A stretch of DNA of 64,000 nucleotides. Origin: Dillenia suffruticosa (taxonomy: Eukaryota; Streptophyta; Magnoliopsida; Dilleniales; Dilleniaceae). Below the pieces are notes generated by a model. It saw nothing but the letters and a program-made list of their open reading frames with translations. It ran no database searches and had not been told where the DNA came from. Below, piece by piece: positions 50,490 to 61,430 of this stretch. Made by a program: the position numbers and the translations under genes. Every line of letters starts with the position of its first letter. The first letter of the stretch is position 1. The stretch spans positions 2,717,501 to 2,781,500 of the forward strand of contig JAVTVX010000026.1 in NCBI GenBank assembly GCA_033439265.1, given 5' to 3'.

Positions 50490-53019
50490 GTGGATATGGT
50501 GAGATTGTTATGTTATAGTAACGATAAAATTGTGACGGGTGAGAATGAAATTTGTTATGACCGTAGTCCTACGAAATTGATTAGGCTAAAGAAGAATGTA
50601 AGTTTTAATGAATTGGTGACTATAAGATGTAAGGGTTTTCAAATAAATCGTATCACACAACACGTGGGAATTTTTCATCATTGTCTCGTTTCATATATAC
50701 AACATGATAATATATGATTTGAATTGGTTCTGATCAGTGATGATGACGATATTTTAAATTTGATGGAATTTGCGATGAATATGGGAGTGGGTACTACTCA
50801 TAAGTTGTACATAAAATCATACGATGGTGAATGTATGTGCAACAAAATTGTGATTATACGGATAATTATCCATATATCGAATCTCGAGTGGATTTTGTTT
50901 TCACAGAGTTGGATAACGATGTTGATGAGGAAGAAATGGCAAAAGAAAAGGCAGAAGACAAGAATGATGATGATGATGAAGATGATGATGGAGAAATTGC
51001 TAGTACTACCAATGAGTTAATGATCGGGCCCTCCTCAACCTCTACACCCATTGGGGGTGGTCAGGGATATGCCTATGGCTGAATAGACGACTCAATTCCC
51101 TTCATGACCACTACACCCAGAGGTGATAGTTATATGACTGAGTAAATTGTATATTGGCAAGCGATAGTTGAAATTTTAGCAATAAATTGAAAAATGGGAT
51201 GAGATTTGAAACGAAAGAATAGCTAATTCATACTATTAAAATATACCAAGTAGAGCACCACGATCAATTTCGGGTTAGGAAATCAACCCCTACACATTGT
51301 ACAACAATATATACTCAAAGGGATAAAGTTTGTAGGTAGAGGATGCATACTCGTAGAATAAGGCTAGTTGGCGCCTTTATAATTACTATTGTTGAGAGAC
51401 CGTATATATGTGTGAATGCTGGGTTGACATAGGATCATAAACAACTAGATTCAAATTTGATCATCTGACATTTTCTTAACTATATGAGGAAAGATCCCAA
51501 TGTCAAGTTTCTTTTCTCTGAACTATTATGACTAAGAGAACCATGTATGAGTTTCATGTAGAAGAGTTGGGCAGCAACAAGAAAGGCTACAAAGATGGTA
51601 TACGGGGATTGGGATGATTTTTACAAACAACTATCTTGGCTATTGGATGCAATAGTGCAAAGGAATCAAGGGACACAAATCAGCTGGAAGTTGGGTCCAC
51701 CAAATACAAATGGTGAAATAGTTTTTGAAACTTTATTTTGGACATTTGGTCCTAACATCATGGTTTTTAGGTGTTGTAGGCCATTGACAAGTATAGATGG
51801 GACTCACCTCTATGGAAACTATAAGCACAACTTGTTGATTGCCTGTAGTATGGACGGTGTGAATTATATTATCACGTTGGCATTCAGATTGATTGATGGA
51901 GAGTCAATTGCTTCGTGATCGTGATTTTTGAGCTGTGTGCAACAGCATGTTGTTGGAGATTAGAAGGGTCCCATTTGTTTAATTTCAGATCGACATAAAG
52001 GGATAGGAGCAACAATTATTAATCCAGAATTTGGATGTTCACCTCCAAATGTTGTATGACATTTTTGCATACGTCATATTATCAATAATTTCAATGCGCA
52101 CCACAAAAATCAAACTTGTAAGAGAGTTGCTACCATTGATGCATTACAACCACAATGTAAAAAATTTGATATATATATATATATATATATATGGCAAGGA
52201 TGAAGAGAAAAAAGAAAATGTTCCTAATTATTTTACAAATATTAGCCCTCAACAATGGGCTCTCTCTCACGATAGTGGCTTTCGTTTTTTGTATGTGACA
52301 ATAAATATACGTAAAAGTTATAATATCGTATTAAAAGGTGCAAGAAATATATATGTTTCTGCCTTGGTACAGTTAACTACTTTGAGACTTGATTGGGTGA
52401 GGTGAGAGCGTGAATGTCAAGAAGATAGCAGTACACAAAGAATGCCTCTGTCATGCTAGGGAGATGGATGAGTACGGCTAACCTCCACACGATTGTCTCT
52501 TTTAACAGGGAATATGAGATTTTTGATGTAGAAATAAACTATAGATAGACACGATATGGCCACAATGGGGTAGTAAACAGATTGAGAATGTGAGAGATAA
52601 ACATTGCGTATGCAGAAAATGGCAAACGTATAGAATTTTTTACTCTTATGCAATCGCTGTACTAACAGACGATGATTGATCTGCATATGATCATCAGGAA
52701 ATGGTATATATCAGAACACCAATTTAGAGTGTATGAGTATCGTTTCTTACCAGTGGGAAACCATTCAGGATGGCCTATGGGTTTGTACCCAACTATCATT
52801 CCCGATATATCATTTAGACATGAGAAAGGAAGATCTAGATCATCTCGATATCATAACAAGAGAGATCTTCGAGAATCATCCTCGTGAACATCATATGGAA
52901 GTTGTAGTGCAAAGGGTCACAATAGGAGGAGATGCACGATACAAATGAGGTATGGACTTTGTGGCAGACAAGAACACAATCAAAGATGTTGTCCAACTGC
53001 AGATGAATGATGTTTAATT
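50490..53019 (+). pseudogene. MuDR/MULE transposase remnant
   Basis: Plus strand. 50490-50717 encodes RLLCYSNDKIVTGENEICYD and SPTKLIRLKKNVSFNEL, the N-terminal segment usual in plant MULE transposases. It continues in shifted frames to a Glu/Asp-rich stretch near 50930-51010. 51595-51918 holds the catalytic core start: LFWTFGPNIMVFRCCRPLTS, then IDGTHLYGNYKHNLLIA (first Asp of the DDE triad at 51796) and LAFRLIDGESIAS. CLISDRHKGIGATI follows near 51985 (second Asp), then ALSHDSGFRFLYVT and VLKGARNIYVSALVQLT near 52255-52380. 52700-52850 resembles the SWIM-adjacent end (FLPVGNHSGWPMGLYPTIIP). 52895-53010 has two zinc-knuckle-like motifs, GSCSAKGHNRRRC and YGLCGRQEHNQRCC. Several stops and frame changes separate these parts. 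Confidence 0.9.
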
Positions 53020-53285
53020 GTATTTATATTTTATATGTAATTCTTGTATTTCTTTGTATATCAAATATTGTGTTTTTGTAAAATATTTAATGTACTTGGC
53101 ATACATTCAATGTACTAAGTGTTAATGTATTTCTTATTACACATTAACTGTTATCATATTTTAATAAATTTTTTTAATACATATCAATTGTTACTGTGTT
53201 GATGTACATTTCTAAGTATTTTTCTAAACATTTTTTCTTAATACACATTTCTAAATATTGATGTATTTTTCCTTCTTTGTATTAG

Positions 53286-54560
53286 ATGGATCCCAGACCT
53301 ACTCATCAGAGCATTCTACGTCTGGAACGAGGTTATCGTTCTTCCAGGATTTGGGATGGAGATGACAATTCATGGCTCATTTTTCGTAAACATAAGCAAA
53401 TATTATAGCGTTAAGACCATGGTCATATCAATGAGCGAGTTCTTCCCATCCTAGAATAGTCGGGGTTTTTAGGTGTCCCTCGATTGCACTTTGTTCAGTT
53501 GGAGTATCCCATCACAGCCCTAGTCGAAAAATGGAGACAAGAGACGTACATATTTCATATGCCCCACGGTGAGCTTACATCATATTACAGGATGTAGAGG
53601 CATTTTTAGTTTTACCTATACATGGGATTCCCATAGTAGGTTGGATGACAGGTATCTCGTGAGGTGATACATGTGAGAGTTATTAAATGTGAGATCTCCA
53701 TGTTCAGAGTTTAAGGGTTAAATTTTGAGTATGCCTTGGTTATCAAAGTTTTTTGGTGACTTGCTCGATAATGCAGATGATATACATATTTTACGATAGA
53801 TACGAGCGTACACCGTGTTACTAATCAGGGGTGTTTTATTTACTGATAAGATTAGATAATGTGTATATTTACGATATTTGTTAGTGTTAGAAGATTTAGC
53901 TTTGTCTAGTCATCATAGTTGGGGTTCTGTATGCTTGTTTTACTTGTATTGACAACTTTGTATAGCTACACATACAAACTCGCATGAGATAGGTGGGGCT
54001 CTTATCCTTTATAGATTCAGGCATGGGAGAGATTCTCTTATATAGCTCCCATTAAACGATTATTGCACATGCAGGAGGATGATCCATTTGTTTTGTAGTG
54101 GAAGGCAGATTTTGATACAACTATCCTCCCTATACACGTGGTGGCAATGTATAGGGAGGCATTTGATAGGCAAAGGATGGATAAGATCGTGCAGGTGTCA
54201 TACATTGATAAGGTATTTTCTTCCCTCCCTGACTATTGTCATGAGGAGATGGATATTTGGTGCGTTTACATACTACTTATCTGTTTAGTATTACAGAGAG
54301 TTACTTTCCGAATAAAGTAATCTATCAGTATAGAGGATTTTAATTTATTTCGATTCACTGTGATACTAAAGATTAACTCCCCAAGACTAGTACGTGTGGT
54401 CCACAGGAGACTGATTGATCGATTGAATATGCACGTTATGTAGACATTTGGACTCAGTGATACAACCATCTAGTTCCACTTGACACGTCGTATGGACTCG
54501 CCATCAATCCTGCCTACACTGCCTGATATCGTACCATCTCCCATAGATTCATTGGTTATC
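53286..54560 (+). pseudogene. Plant mobile domain (PMD, MAIN/MAIL1-like) remnant within the MULE
   Basis: Begins at an ATG with MDPRPTHQSILRLERGYRSS then RIWDGDDNSWLIFRKHKQ. Later frames give INERVLPILE, GFLGVPRLHFVQLEYPITAL, VEKWRQETYIFHMPHGELTS, and near 54138-54290 MYREAFDRQRMDKIVQVSYI followed by SLPDYCHEEMDIWCVYILLI. These follow, in order, the conserved path of the plant mobile domain (PF10536: ...I..LIER W R.ETHTFH.P.GE.T.TLQD...; later WRARVPLICF.IVE). PMD proteins occur as host genes (MAIN, MAIL1) and inside transposons. It lies 270 bp after the zinc knuckles on the same strand. Several stops and frame breaks make it non-functional here. Whether it was a second gene or part of one long transcript is not visible. 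Confidence 0.8.
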
Positions 54561-55011
54561 GAGGAGTTTGTTTAGGTTATGTAGTAAGTGTATAATTTTC
54601 TATTTTTCATTTATATCAATAATTTAGATTTATTAGTTTAACTAACATATATATAATTTTTTGTAGTGGGATATTACATCAAATTCGAGATTCTGAGAGC
54701 ATTGACGTGCATAGACTAGCGATTCAACCATTTTGGTCTTGGCAGATGACATAGCATATCTTTTAAAATCTAGACTGGCTAAAAGTAGTGATGAGAGAGG
54801 TGATGAGAACCGAGAACATGAACAACGCTGAAGGAGAGCACGTCCAAGGAGACCGCCACTATCTCAGCATCCATATTGCAGGACCTTCGAGTGATTATAT
54901 AAAGTTTTCATCTTTTTACACACCTGTATATGATAATTTCTCTCAGATTTTCAATCCATGGGATCCATAGAGGGGAGTTCGTCCCGATATTCATATAAAT
55001 AAGGGGTTGAC
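54561..55011 (+). other. MULE region after the PMD
   Basis: Degenerate continuation. A 60-codon ORF at 54788-54970 (ending NPWDP) lies on the same strand and may be the C-terminal tail of the PMD product, but no family feature supports this. Confidence 0.4.
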
Positions 55012-57907
55012 TATAACACCAAAAATTCGATATCAAAAAATTTTTACTAAATTTTTTGCTAAGTAATTGATTTTAACTCATCAATAAAAATTTTATAAAG
55101 TTTTATTTAAAGAAAAATAGGCTTCGGTGACGATTTGGGACAAATAAAACTTATTTGGAGTCAATTAAGTAAAGACTAGTAGGCTCGACCTATGATAAGG
55201 TGACTTGAAGTTCAAATTTTGAATTTTGGTTAAGCAAGGCCCCAATGACAAGTCAACTTGTGCCTCCAAAACACATAGGCAAGCCGCCTTGCCCCAATAA
55301 CAAGTCAACTTATACTTCCTGACTGTGTATCTATAAAGCCACTTGTGGCCGGCAGAAACCAATGCGCCAGATTTAAGTCACAGAGAAATATATCTGCAAT
55401 TAAGCAAGGTGACTTACCAAAGAAGTGAGATGACATGTGGGTTACAAAATATGAAATTTGGATTGTCTTGAGCTAATTTTGAGTCAACTTGAGGGGTCGA
55501 TGAAACAAAGAGTAAAGCAACTTGTTGGACAACAAGGGAACTTGGCCTTTGAAAACCTTAGACACATAAGGCGACTTATGCTATTTGTAAGTTGACTCAT
55601 GGGTGTGAAAAGGTGTGAAATGACAGAAAGAGATAACCAAATTTGAACAAAACATAAAAATAATGAGGCTCAAAATTAAGATTTCACACTCCACAATAAA
55701 AAGGGCTTAAACAAGTCTTCATTCTCATTTCTTCTCTCCCAAACTCACTCTCTATTATCTCTCTCGACTCTCATCTATCGACTCTCATTCTCCCTCTTGA
55801 TACTCTCTCACACTCTCAATCTCTCCCAAAATCAATTGTATCTCCCTCAAACCCACTCTATAAAACTTCCAAATCTTCAATCAATACTTGGATTGGGATT
55901 GATTTGAAGAAAGAAAACCTAGGGTTTGCGCAAAAGGAGAAAATTTAGAATTTTTGAAATCCAATATTCAAAATGCAATCAAAGCACGAAATTAAGGTAA
56001 TTTTTCCTTCCTTTTGATGGGTTTAGTTCCATTTCTCTTGAATTTGATTCTTAAACTTAGATTTGGGAAATTTGTTGAGAGAGAAAATTAAAGTTTTTGA
56101 CAACTTGATTCCATACGAAATTTGTGGAATTCTTTTGAGGTAATCTTGCTCTCTCAACCTAAATTTATGTTTTCTAGCATGAATTTAGATTATTAAATAT
56201 GGATTGTGAGATTTGACTTGGCAAAATTAAATCTATGGTTTATAAATGTGAGATTTGGGGAAATTATGTATGAAAATGGTATATATGTGCAAATGGTATG
56301 TAATTGATAAAATGAGAATATAGATTCATGGATTTTGAAAATTAAGATTTGTATTATATTTGGAGAAAACACATAAACCCAAATTTTAGATGTGGTTTAA
56401 CATTGAATTTATATTTATTGATTTAAGATAAACCAATTGGAATCCAAAAAGGGATTGTCTTGGAATGATTGTGAATTGGGAGTGTTTACCTTCTCAAGAG
56501 GTGAGTGATTTCATTATTTTATTTAAATAAGAAAATGATTTTATTAAATTTTGTGAGTGATTTCATGATTGTACTTAAATGAAAAAAATACTTTTATTGA
56601 ATTTTTTAAATGATTTTCAAAACTCAGATTTAAATGTTTTATTGTGTATGGAATATCTCAAAAATTAGATTTTGAATTTTTATACATCCTATATACTTTG
56701 TGAACAAATGTGTCATGTGAGTCTATTGATATTAAACATATCGATATGATAATTACCTTTGAGAAATTGTTAAAATTGATAGCACATAAATTGGATTTAT
56801 GAATTTGTGAAATTGTGCTATGATTGGCTTAGGATAAGAGTTTGAACCCCTATTAGATGACTAATCATTTCCCGCTACGAAACGACCTGACGGGGTAATG
56901 TAATGGGATGGAAGACCATGGGATGTGTCGTGCATGTATGATACGCCGAGGAACATGGGGTACATTCATGACTAGATATAGTGCCCACGGATATGGTTGG
57001 TAAACCATGGGATGTAACCGTACGTGTATGATATGTCGAGACATGTGGAGTACATTCATTGTTGGATATAGTGCCCATGGGTGTAGGATAATTGGACGCA
57101 CCTCGAATGAGAGTTCACAGATAATGTCAAGGATTGGGCACTTTTAAAATGTGAAAATTATTAAAACTCTTAGCGGTTCCACCCCCTTTGTTGGGAACAG
57201 TATTTTTGGTTTCCCGTGTTTGAAAATATGAAATTTGCGAATGCATATGAGTTTGAATTTTGATTATTGTGAATTATTATGATATTAAAAACAATATTTG
57301 AATTATTCATTTGTTCGATAAAATTGTGAATGACATGAGATTTGAACTATATGGACTTTTCATAGAGGAAGCTTAGTCAAGACTCGTGGATGCATAGTGC
57401 TAGACTAGTATAAAATTGTTTTACTGGACTTTTCCGGGTAATAGTTTTCATTTAGAATTGAAGTATTTGTAGACCCAAGTAGAGGCACAACGTTTAATTT
57501 TTTTGAAAACTTATTTTCTACTATATTTATTTTGGTTTGAAACTTGATGATGGTTTGCATACTTAAAATAAGAACCCTTTTTCTTTATTTTTTTGAATTT
57601 TCTTTGAGAATTATTTTAGAGAAATTTTATATGTATCTCTTGAGTAGGGATTTGTTTATATTTTATAAATTTGATTTAAACGTTTGGGTTGGCCGGACGC
57701 ATGCATATTTTAAGTAGGGATGGACCGGTTAGTCCTTTGATTGTGCGATAATTACTTGCTGATTTATTTTGTTGAATAAATTTATTTTTAAAAATAGGTG
57801 GATATTAGAATGTCTTGCGATATTTTGGAACATGAAGTGGGGTTTACATGTGTTTTTGGGTAATGTGGCAGCTGTCCCGTGCTCGACGGGCAGGTCGAGG
57901 CGTGACA
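55012..57907 (-). mobile_element. Large LTR element I nested in the MULE (minus orientation)
   Basis: On the minus strand it starts TGTCACGCCTCGACC at 57907 and ends at 55012 with GGTGTTATA (2896 bp). Flanks TTGAC and CTGAC agree at 4 of 5 bases. The head shares CCCGTCGAGCACGGGAC-type sequence and the GAATGTCTTGCGATATTTTG block with element H. It contains an 89-bp tandem duplication. No gag/pol. Confidence 0.7.
56915..57092. repeat. 89-bp tandem duplication in element I
   Basis: Two copies starting ACCATGGGATGT and ending ATATAGTGCCCA(C/T)GG, diverged in between (ATGATACGCCGAG against ATGATATGTCGAG). Confidence 0.85.
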
Positions 57908-58259
57908 CTGACACAGGTTGACCCATGTATATATGTCCCATCCACTTTTTATTGATACCCACCATGATAATATAGAACTCTATCAAATCATACAGATAAA
58001 TTATCTGAATTTAGTAGTTTATAATGATAGTATAGATATTAAGTTTGATTTAGGTGTTAGACTGTATAATAAGAGAAGAAAATGATGTTAAAATTTATGT
58101 GTTATGTATTTTATATATTTTATTATATTAATGAAAATTATATTTTATTATATGTTAGTTTTGTTGTGTATAGTTTGTTATATCTGATTTATTTTGTTTA
58201 TTGGTTTTGTTGTACTGTTGATAAATTGAGTTTATATATTGTTTATAAATTTAGGTAAA

Positions 58260-58440
58260 ACAATTGGTGTAATTTGGGTGTGAGAATGTTACTTTAATGT
58301 ATTGCTGAGAAGTTAAGAAATTTGCACGTAACAATTGATGTAATTTGAGTGTGAAAATGTTATGAAAATTTGACTTTATATATTGTTAGGAAATTTAATT
58401 GCAACAATTGGTATAATTTGAGTTTGAAATTTTGGTAATA
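58260..58440. repeat. ~72-bp subterminal repeats in the MULE
   Basis: ACAATTGGTGTAATTTGGGT and two relatives start at 58260, 58331 and 58404, each followed by similar T/G-rich sequence. They lie just inside the right inverted end. Confidence 0.7.
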
Positions 58441-58484
58441 TATGGATGTGAGTATAAGAGAATAGGTAAGAGAGTAAGAAGTAT

Positions 58485-58661
58485 ATTGCATTTTCAACTC
58501 GCGGCGTACTCTTGTCACAAGTTAAAAATATCACGAGTTAAAAATGTGAAATACTATTTTGCATTTTTTTTATGGGTTATGTAATGATTTTTTTTGTTTT
58601 TGGTTTAGCGCTGTTTTAGAAATTTTGTTTTAAAATTTGGGGTTGAATCAATGTAAAGCTG
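58485..58661. repeat. MULE right terminal inverted repeat
   Basis: Read in reverse it aligns with 49491-49660: CAGCTTTACA..., CAACCCCAAATT, TCTAAAACA, ATCATTACATAACCCAT, and an ACTTGTGACA block. It ends directly at the duplicated ACCCTAACA. Confidence 0.75.
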
Positions 58662-58904
58662 ACCCTAACACCATAAGAATGGATAAAAAAATCAAACCAA
58701 AATCCGAACCTGAGGGAAGTCACCGGAACCAGACCCGGCAGAGCTACCGGATGTATTACCGACTCGAACAGGGACATGTTAGATGACCCGCCGGAGTTTG
58801 ATTTCGAGATCTTCCTCTTCGATATTGGGAGCCGCTGTCGGCGATTGAGAAAACTGGTGTTGAGAACGATTTGACGAGTGAGGCCGGGGATTGAGAACGA
58901 GGAC
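58662..58904 (+). promoter_or_regulatory. Right MULE target duplication and PPR gene leader with two upstream ORFs
   Basis: 58662-58670 is ACCCTAACA, the right MULE target duplication. The remaining 234 bp up to the PPR start codon is GC-richer, leader-like sequence. Two upstream ATGs open short ORFs at 58751-58786 (11 codons) and 58776-58874 (32 codons), both closing before the main ATG. If the transcript starts upstream of 58751 these could lower translation. No clear TATA box is seen in the 234 bp, so transcription may start in MULE sequence. Confidence 0.5.
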
Positions 58905-61430
58905 ATGCTCCGCACCCCCTCATGGAAGAAAAAACTGGTGTTGCCCACGACTAGGGTCATCTCTACTTGCTCACTCTCACTCTCACTCTCAGACGCCAAG
59001 CGTCTCCACCAACACCTCCTTGTCCGGGGAGGCCTCACCGACTACTTTTCCACTGCTCAAGTCATCTCCACATACATAGCTTGCGATTCGCCTTCCCATG
59101 CTCACTCTGTTCTGGAACGCCTCCCTCCTTCTTCACCTGCTGTCTTCTGGTGGAACCTCCTCATCAGGAATGCCGTGCGCCGCTCTCTTCCTTATGATGC
59201 GCTCAATCTCTACTGTCGGATGCGTTCACTCGCCTGGAAACCTGACCACTTCACCTTTCCCTTTGTTCTCAAAGCCAGCAGTGAGCTTCCCTCCTACTTC
59301 CTAGGATCTTCGATTCATGCTACTCTTTTCGCAAGTGGGTTTGATGCCAATGTCTTTGTATGCAACGCAGTGGTGGCTATGTACGGTCGCTGTGGTGCTT
59401 TGGCTGGCGCAGCTCAGATGTTCGACGAAATGCGTCAGAGAGGTGTTTTTGATATTGTATCTTGGAACTCGATCATTGCTGCGTATGTGCAATGTGGTGA
59501 GTTTTGGAGGGGTTTGGATTTGTTTGGGAAAATAAAGGATAGTGTTGGTTTGTGCCCTGATGCTATTAGCCTTGTGAATCTACTTCCTGCTTGTGCTGGT
59601 GTTGGTGCGGCATTGCAGGGTAAAGAGGTACATGGGTTTGCTTTAAGGACCGGGCTTTTTGAGGATTTGTTTGTGGGTAATGCTTTAGTGGATATGTATG
59701 CCAAGTGTGAGATGATGGATGAGGCAAACAGAGTTTTCGAGAAGATGAAGGTTAAGGATGTGGTTTCTTGGAACACTATGGTTACTGGGTACTCACAGGT
59801 TGGTAGATTTGAAGATGCTCTAATTCTATTTAAAAGGATGCGGGACAATAATATTGAGTTGAATGTGATCACTTGGAGTGCCGTGATCGCTGGTTATGCT
59901 CAGAGGGGGCTTGGGCTTGAGGCAATGGATGTTTTTCGGAAAATGCAATTTTGCGGCTCTGTGCCAAATGTTGTTACTCTCGTTTCACTTCTTTCAGGTT
60001 GTGCTACGGTGGGAGCTTTGCTCCATGGCAAGGAGACTCATTGTTATGCCATTAAATGCATTTTGAACTTCCAAGGTAGCAATCCAGGTGACGATCTAAT
60101 GGTTATCAATGCTTTGGTGGACATGTATGCCAAGTGCAAGAGCTTTAAAATAGCCCATTATATGTTCAACAGAATAGTGCAAAAGGATAGGAATGTGGTG
60201 ACTTGGACTGTTATGATTGGTGGCTATGCTCAATATGGGGAGGCAAACGATGCATTAGAACTTTTCTACAAAATGTTGCATGCAAATAAGCCTATGATTC
60301 CTAATGCCTTTACTATATCTTGTGCTCTGATGGCTTGTGCTCGTTTGGGTGCACTACGGTCTGGTCAACAAATTCATGCTTATGTGTTGCGTAATCGCTA
60401 TGAGTCTGTTATGCTTTTTGTGGCCAATTGCCTCATAGACATGTATTCAAAGTCTGGAGATGTTGATTCAGCCAGATTAGTGTTTAACAGCATGCATCAT
60501 AGGAATGAGGTCTCATGGACGTCTATGATGACAGGCTATGGCATGCATGGCCGAGGTGAGGAAGCTCTTCAGATTTTTGATGGAATGAGGAAAACAGGTC
60601 TGCCAGTTGAAGCCGTAACTTTTGTTGTCGTTCTTTATGCTTGCAGCCATTCTGGACTGGTCGATGAAGGAATTAATTATTTCAACAACATGAGCAAAGA
60701 GTTTGGGATTGTTCCTGCTGTAGAACATTATGTTTGCATGGTTGACCTCTTAGGTCGTGCTGGTCGCTTGGATGAAGCAATGCAATTGATCAAGGAGATG
60801 CCTATGGAACCCAGTCCAGCTGTGTGGGTAGCCATGCTAAGTGCATGCAGGTTGCATGCCAATGTAGAACTTGGGGAATATGCTTCCAATCAGCTGTTGC
60901 AATTGCAGTCAGAAAATGATGGATCCTATACGCTGCTTTCAAACATATATGCTAGTGCCAGACGTTGGAAAGATGTGGCCAGAATAAGATCTTCGATGAA
61001 ATATGCAGGGATTAGGAAGAGACCTGGCTATAGTTGGGTGCAAGGGAAGAAAGGTACTGCATCATTTTTTGTTGGGGATAGGTCTCATCCTCAGTCTCCA
61101 CAAATATATGAGTTACTTGCTGACCTTTTACAGCGCATAAGAGCCATAGGATATAGACCAGACACAAGCTTTTCTCTGCACGATGTGGATGATGAGGAAA
61201 AGGGTGATCTTCTTCTTGAGCATAGTGAAAAGTTGGCTCTTGCCTATGGCATCCTCAATTCTTCTCCAGGTGCAACCATTCGGATCACCAAGAATTTGCG
61301 TGTTTGTGGTGATTGCCACAGTGCAATTACTTTCATTTCCAAGATCATTGACCACAAAATTATATTGAGGGATGCAAGCCGTTTTCATCATTTTGAGAAT
61401 GGATCTTGCTCATGCAAAGGCTACTGGTGA
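58905..61430 (+). CDS. Pentatricopeptide repeat protein, PLS class with E/E+ and DYW domain, At5g16860-like
   Basis: Single-exon ORF of 841 residues from the first in-frame ATG at 58905 (A/G at -3; a longer reading from 58878 would need a GTG start). PPR proteins of this class bind organellar RNA, and those with a DYW domain act in C-to-U editing. The N-terminus (MLRTPSWKKKLVLPTTRVIS) is basic and Ser/Thr-rich, fitting an organelle transit peptide; mitochondrion or plastid is undecided. Repeats with typical VFVCNAVVAMYGRCG, DVVSWNTMVTGYSQ and NVVTWTVMIGGYAQYGEAND blocks fill about residues 70-625. The E/E+ part follows. The DYW deaminase has HSE at 773-775, CGDCH at 801-805, CSC near 835-837 and ends GYW instead of DYW. 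Order and spacing closely follow Arabidopsis At5g16860, including the RNVVTWTVMIGGYAQ and GKETHCYAIK blocks. Intact; no frame break. A MULE lies 243 bp upstream. Confidence 0.96.
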   Translation: MLRTPSWKKKLVLPTTRVISTCSLSLSLSDAKRLHQHLLVRGGLTDYFSTAQVISTYIACDSPSHAHSVLERLPPSSPAVFWWNLLIRNAVRRSLPYDALNLYCRMRSLAWKPDHFTFPFVLKASSELPSYFLGSSIHATLFASGFDANVFVCNAVVAMYGRCGALAGAAQMFDEMRQRGVFDIVSWNSIIAAYVQCGEFWRGLDLFGKIKDSVGLCPDAISLVNLLPACAGVGAALQGKEVHGFALRTGLFEDLFVGNALVDMYAKCEMMDEANRVFEKMKVKDVVSWNTMVTGYSQVGRFEDALILFKRMRDNNIELNVITWSAVIAGYAQRGLGLEAMDVFRKMQFCGSVPNVVTLVSLLSGCATVGALLHGKETHCYAIKCILNFQGSNPGDDLMVINALVDMYAKCKSFKIAHYMFNRIVQKDRNVVTWTVMIGGYAQYGEANDALELFYKMLHANKPMIPNAFTISCALMACARLGALRSGQQIHAYVLRNRYESVMLFVANCLIDMYSKSGDVDSARLVFNSMHHRNEVSWTSMMTGYGMHGRGEEALQIFDGMRKTGLPVEAVTFVVVLYACSHSGLVDEGINYFNNMSKEFGIVPAVEHYVCMVDLLGRAGRLDEAMQLIKEMPMEPSPAVWVAMLSACRLHANVELGEYASNQLLQLQSENDGSYTLLSNIYASARRWKDVARIRSSMKYAGIRKRPGYSWVQGKKGTASFFVGDRSHPQSPQIYELLADLLQRIRAIGYRPDTSFSLHDVDDEEKGDLLLEHSEKLALAYGILNSSPGATIRITKNLRVCGDCHSAITFISKIIDHKIILRDASRFHHFENGSCSCKGYW

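Larger units (their letters stand above)
49491..58661 (+). mobile_element. Mutator-like element (MULE) carrying transposase and plant mobile domain
   Basis: 9171 bp between two perfect copies of the 9-bp duplication ACCCTAACA, the size made by Mutator-type elements. The ends are inverted repeats of roughly 170 bp (49491-49660 against 58485-58661), sharing for example AACCCCAAATT, TCTAAAACA and TCATTA.ATAACCCA. Plus-strand content in order: MuDR N-terminal segment, DDE transposase, SWIM-like region, zinc knuckles, then PMD sequence. LTR element I (55012-57907) is nested downstream of the PMD; without it the MULE is about 6.3 kb. The coding parts carry several stops and frame changes, so this copy is not autonomous. 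The perfect target duplication nevertheless argues against great age, so the insertion may have been mobilised by another copy. Confidence 0.85.

Noticed and set aside
58616-59038. 140-codon minus-strand ORF across the PPR start
   Set aside because: Antisense shadow of the PPR 5' end and the MULE terminus.
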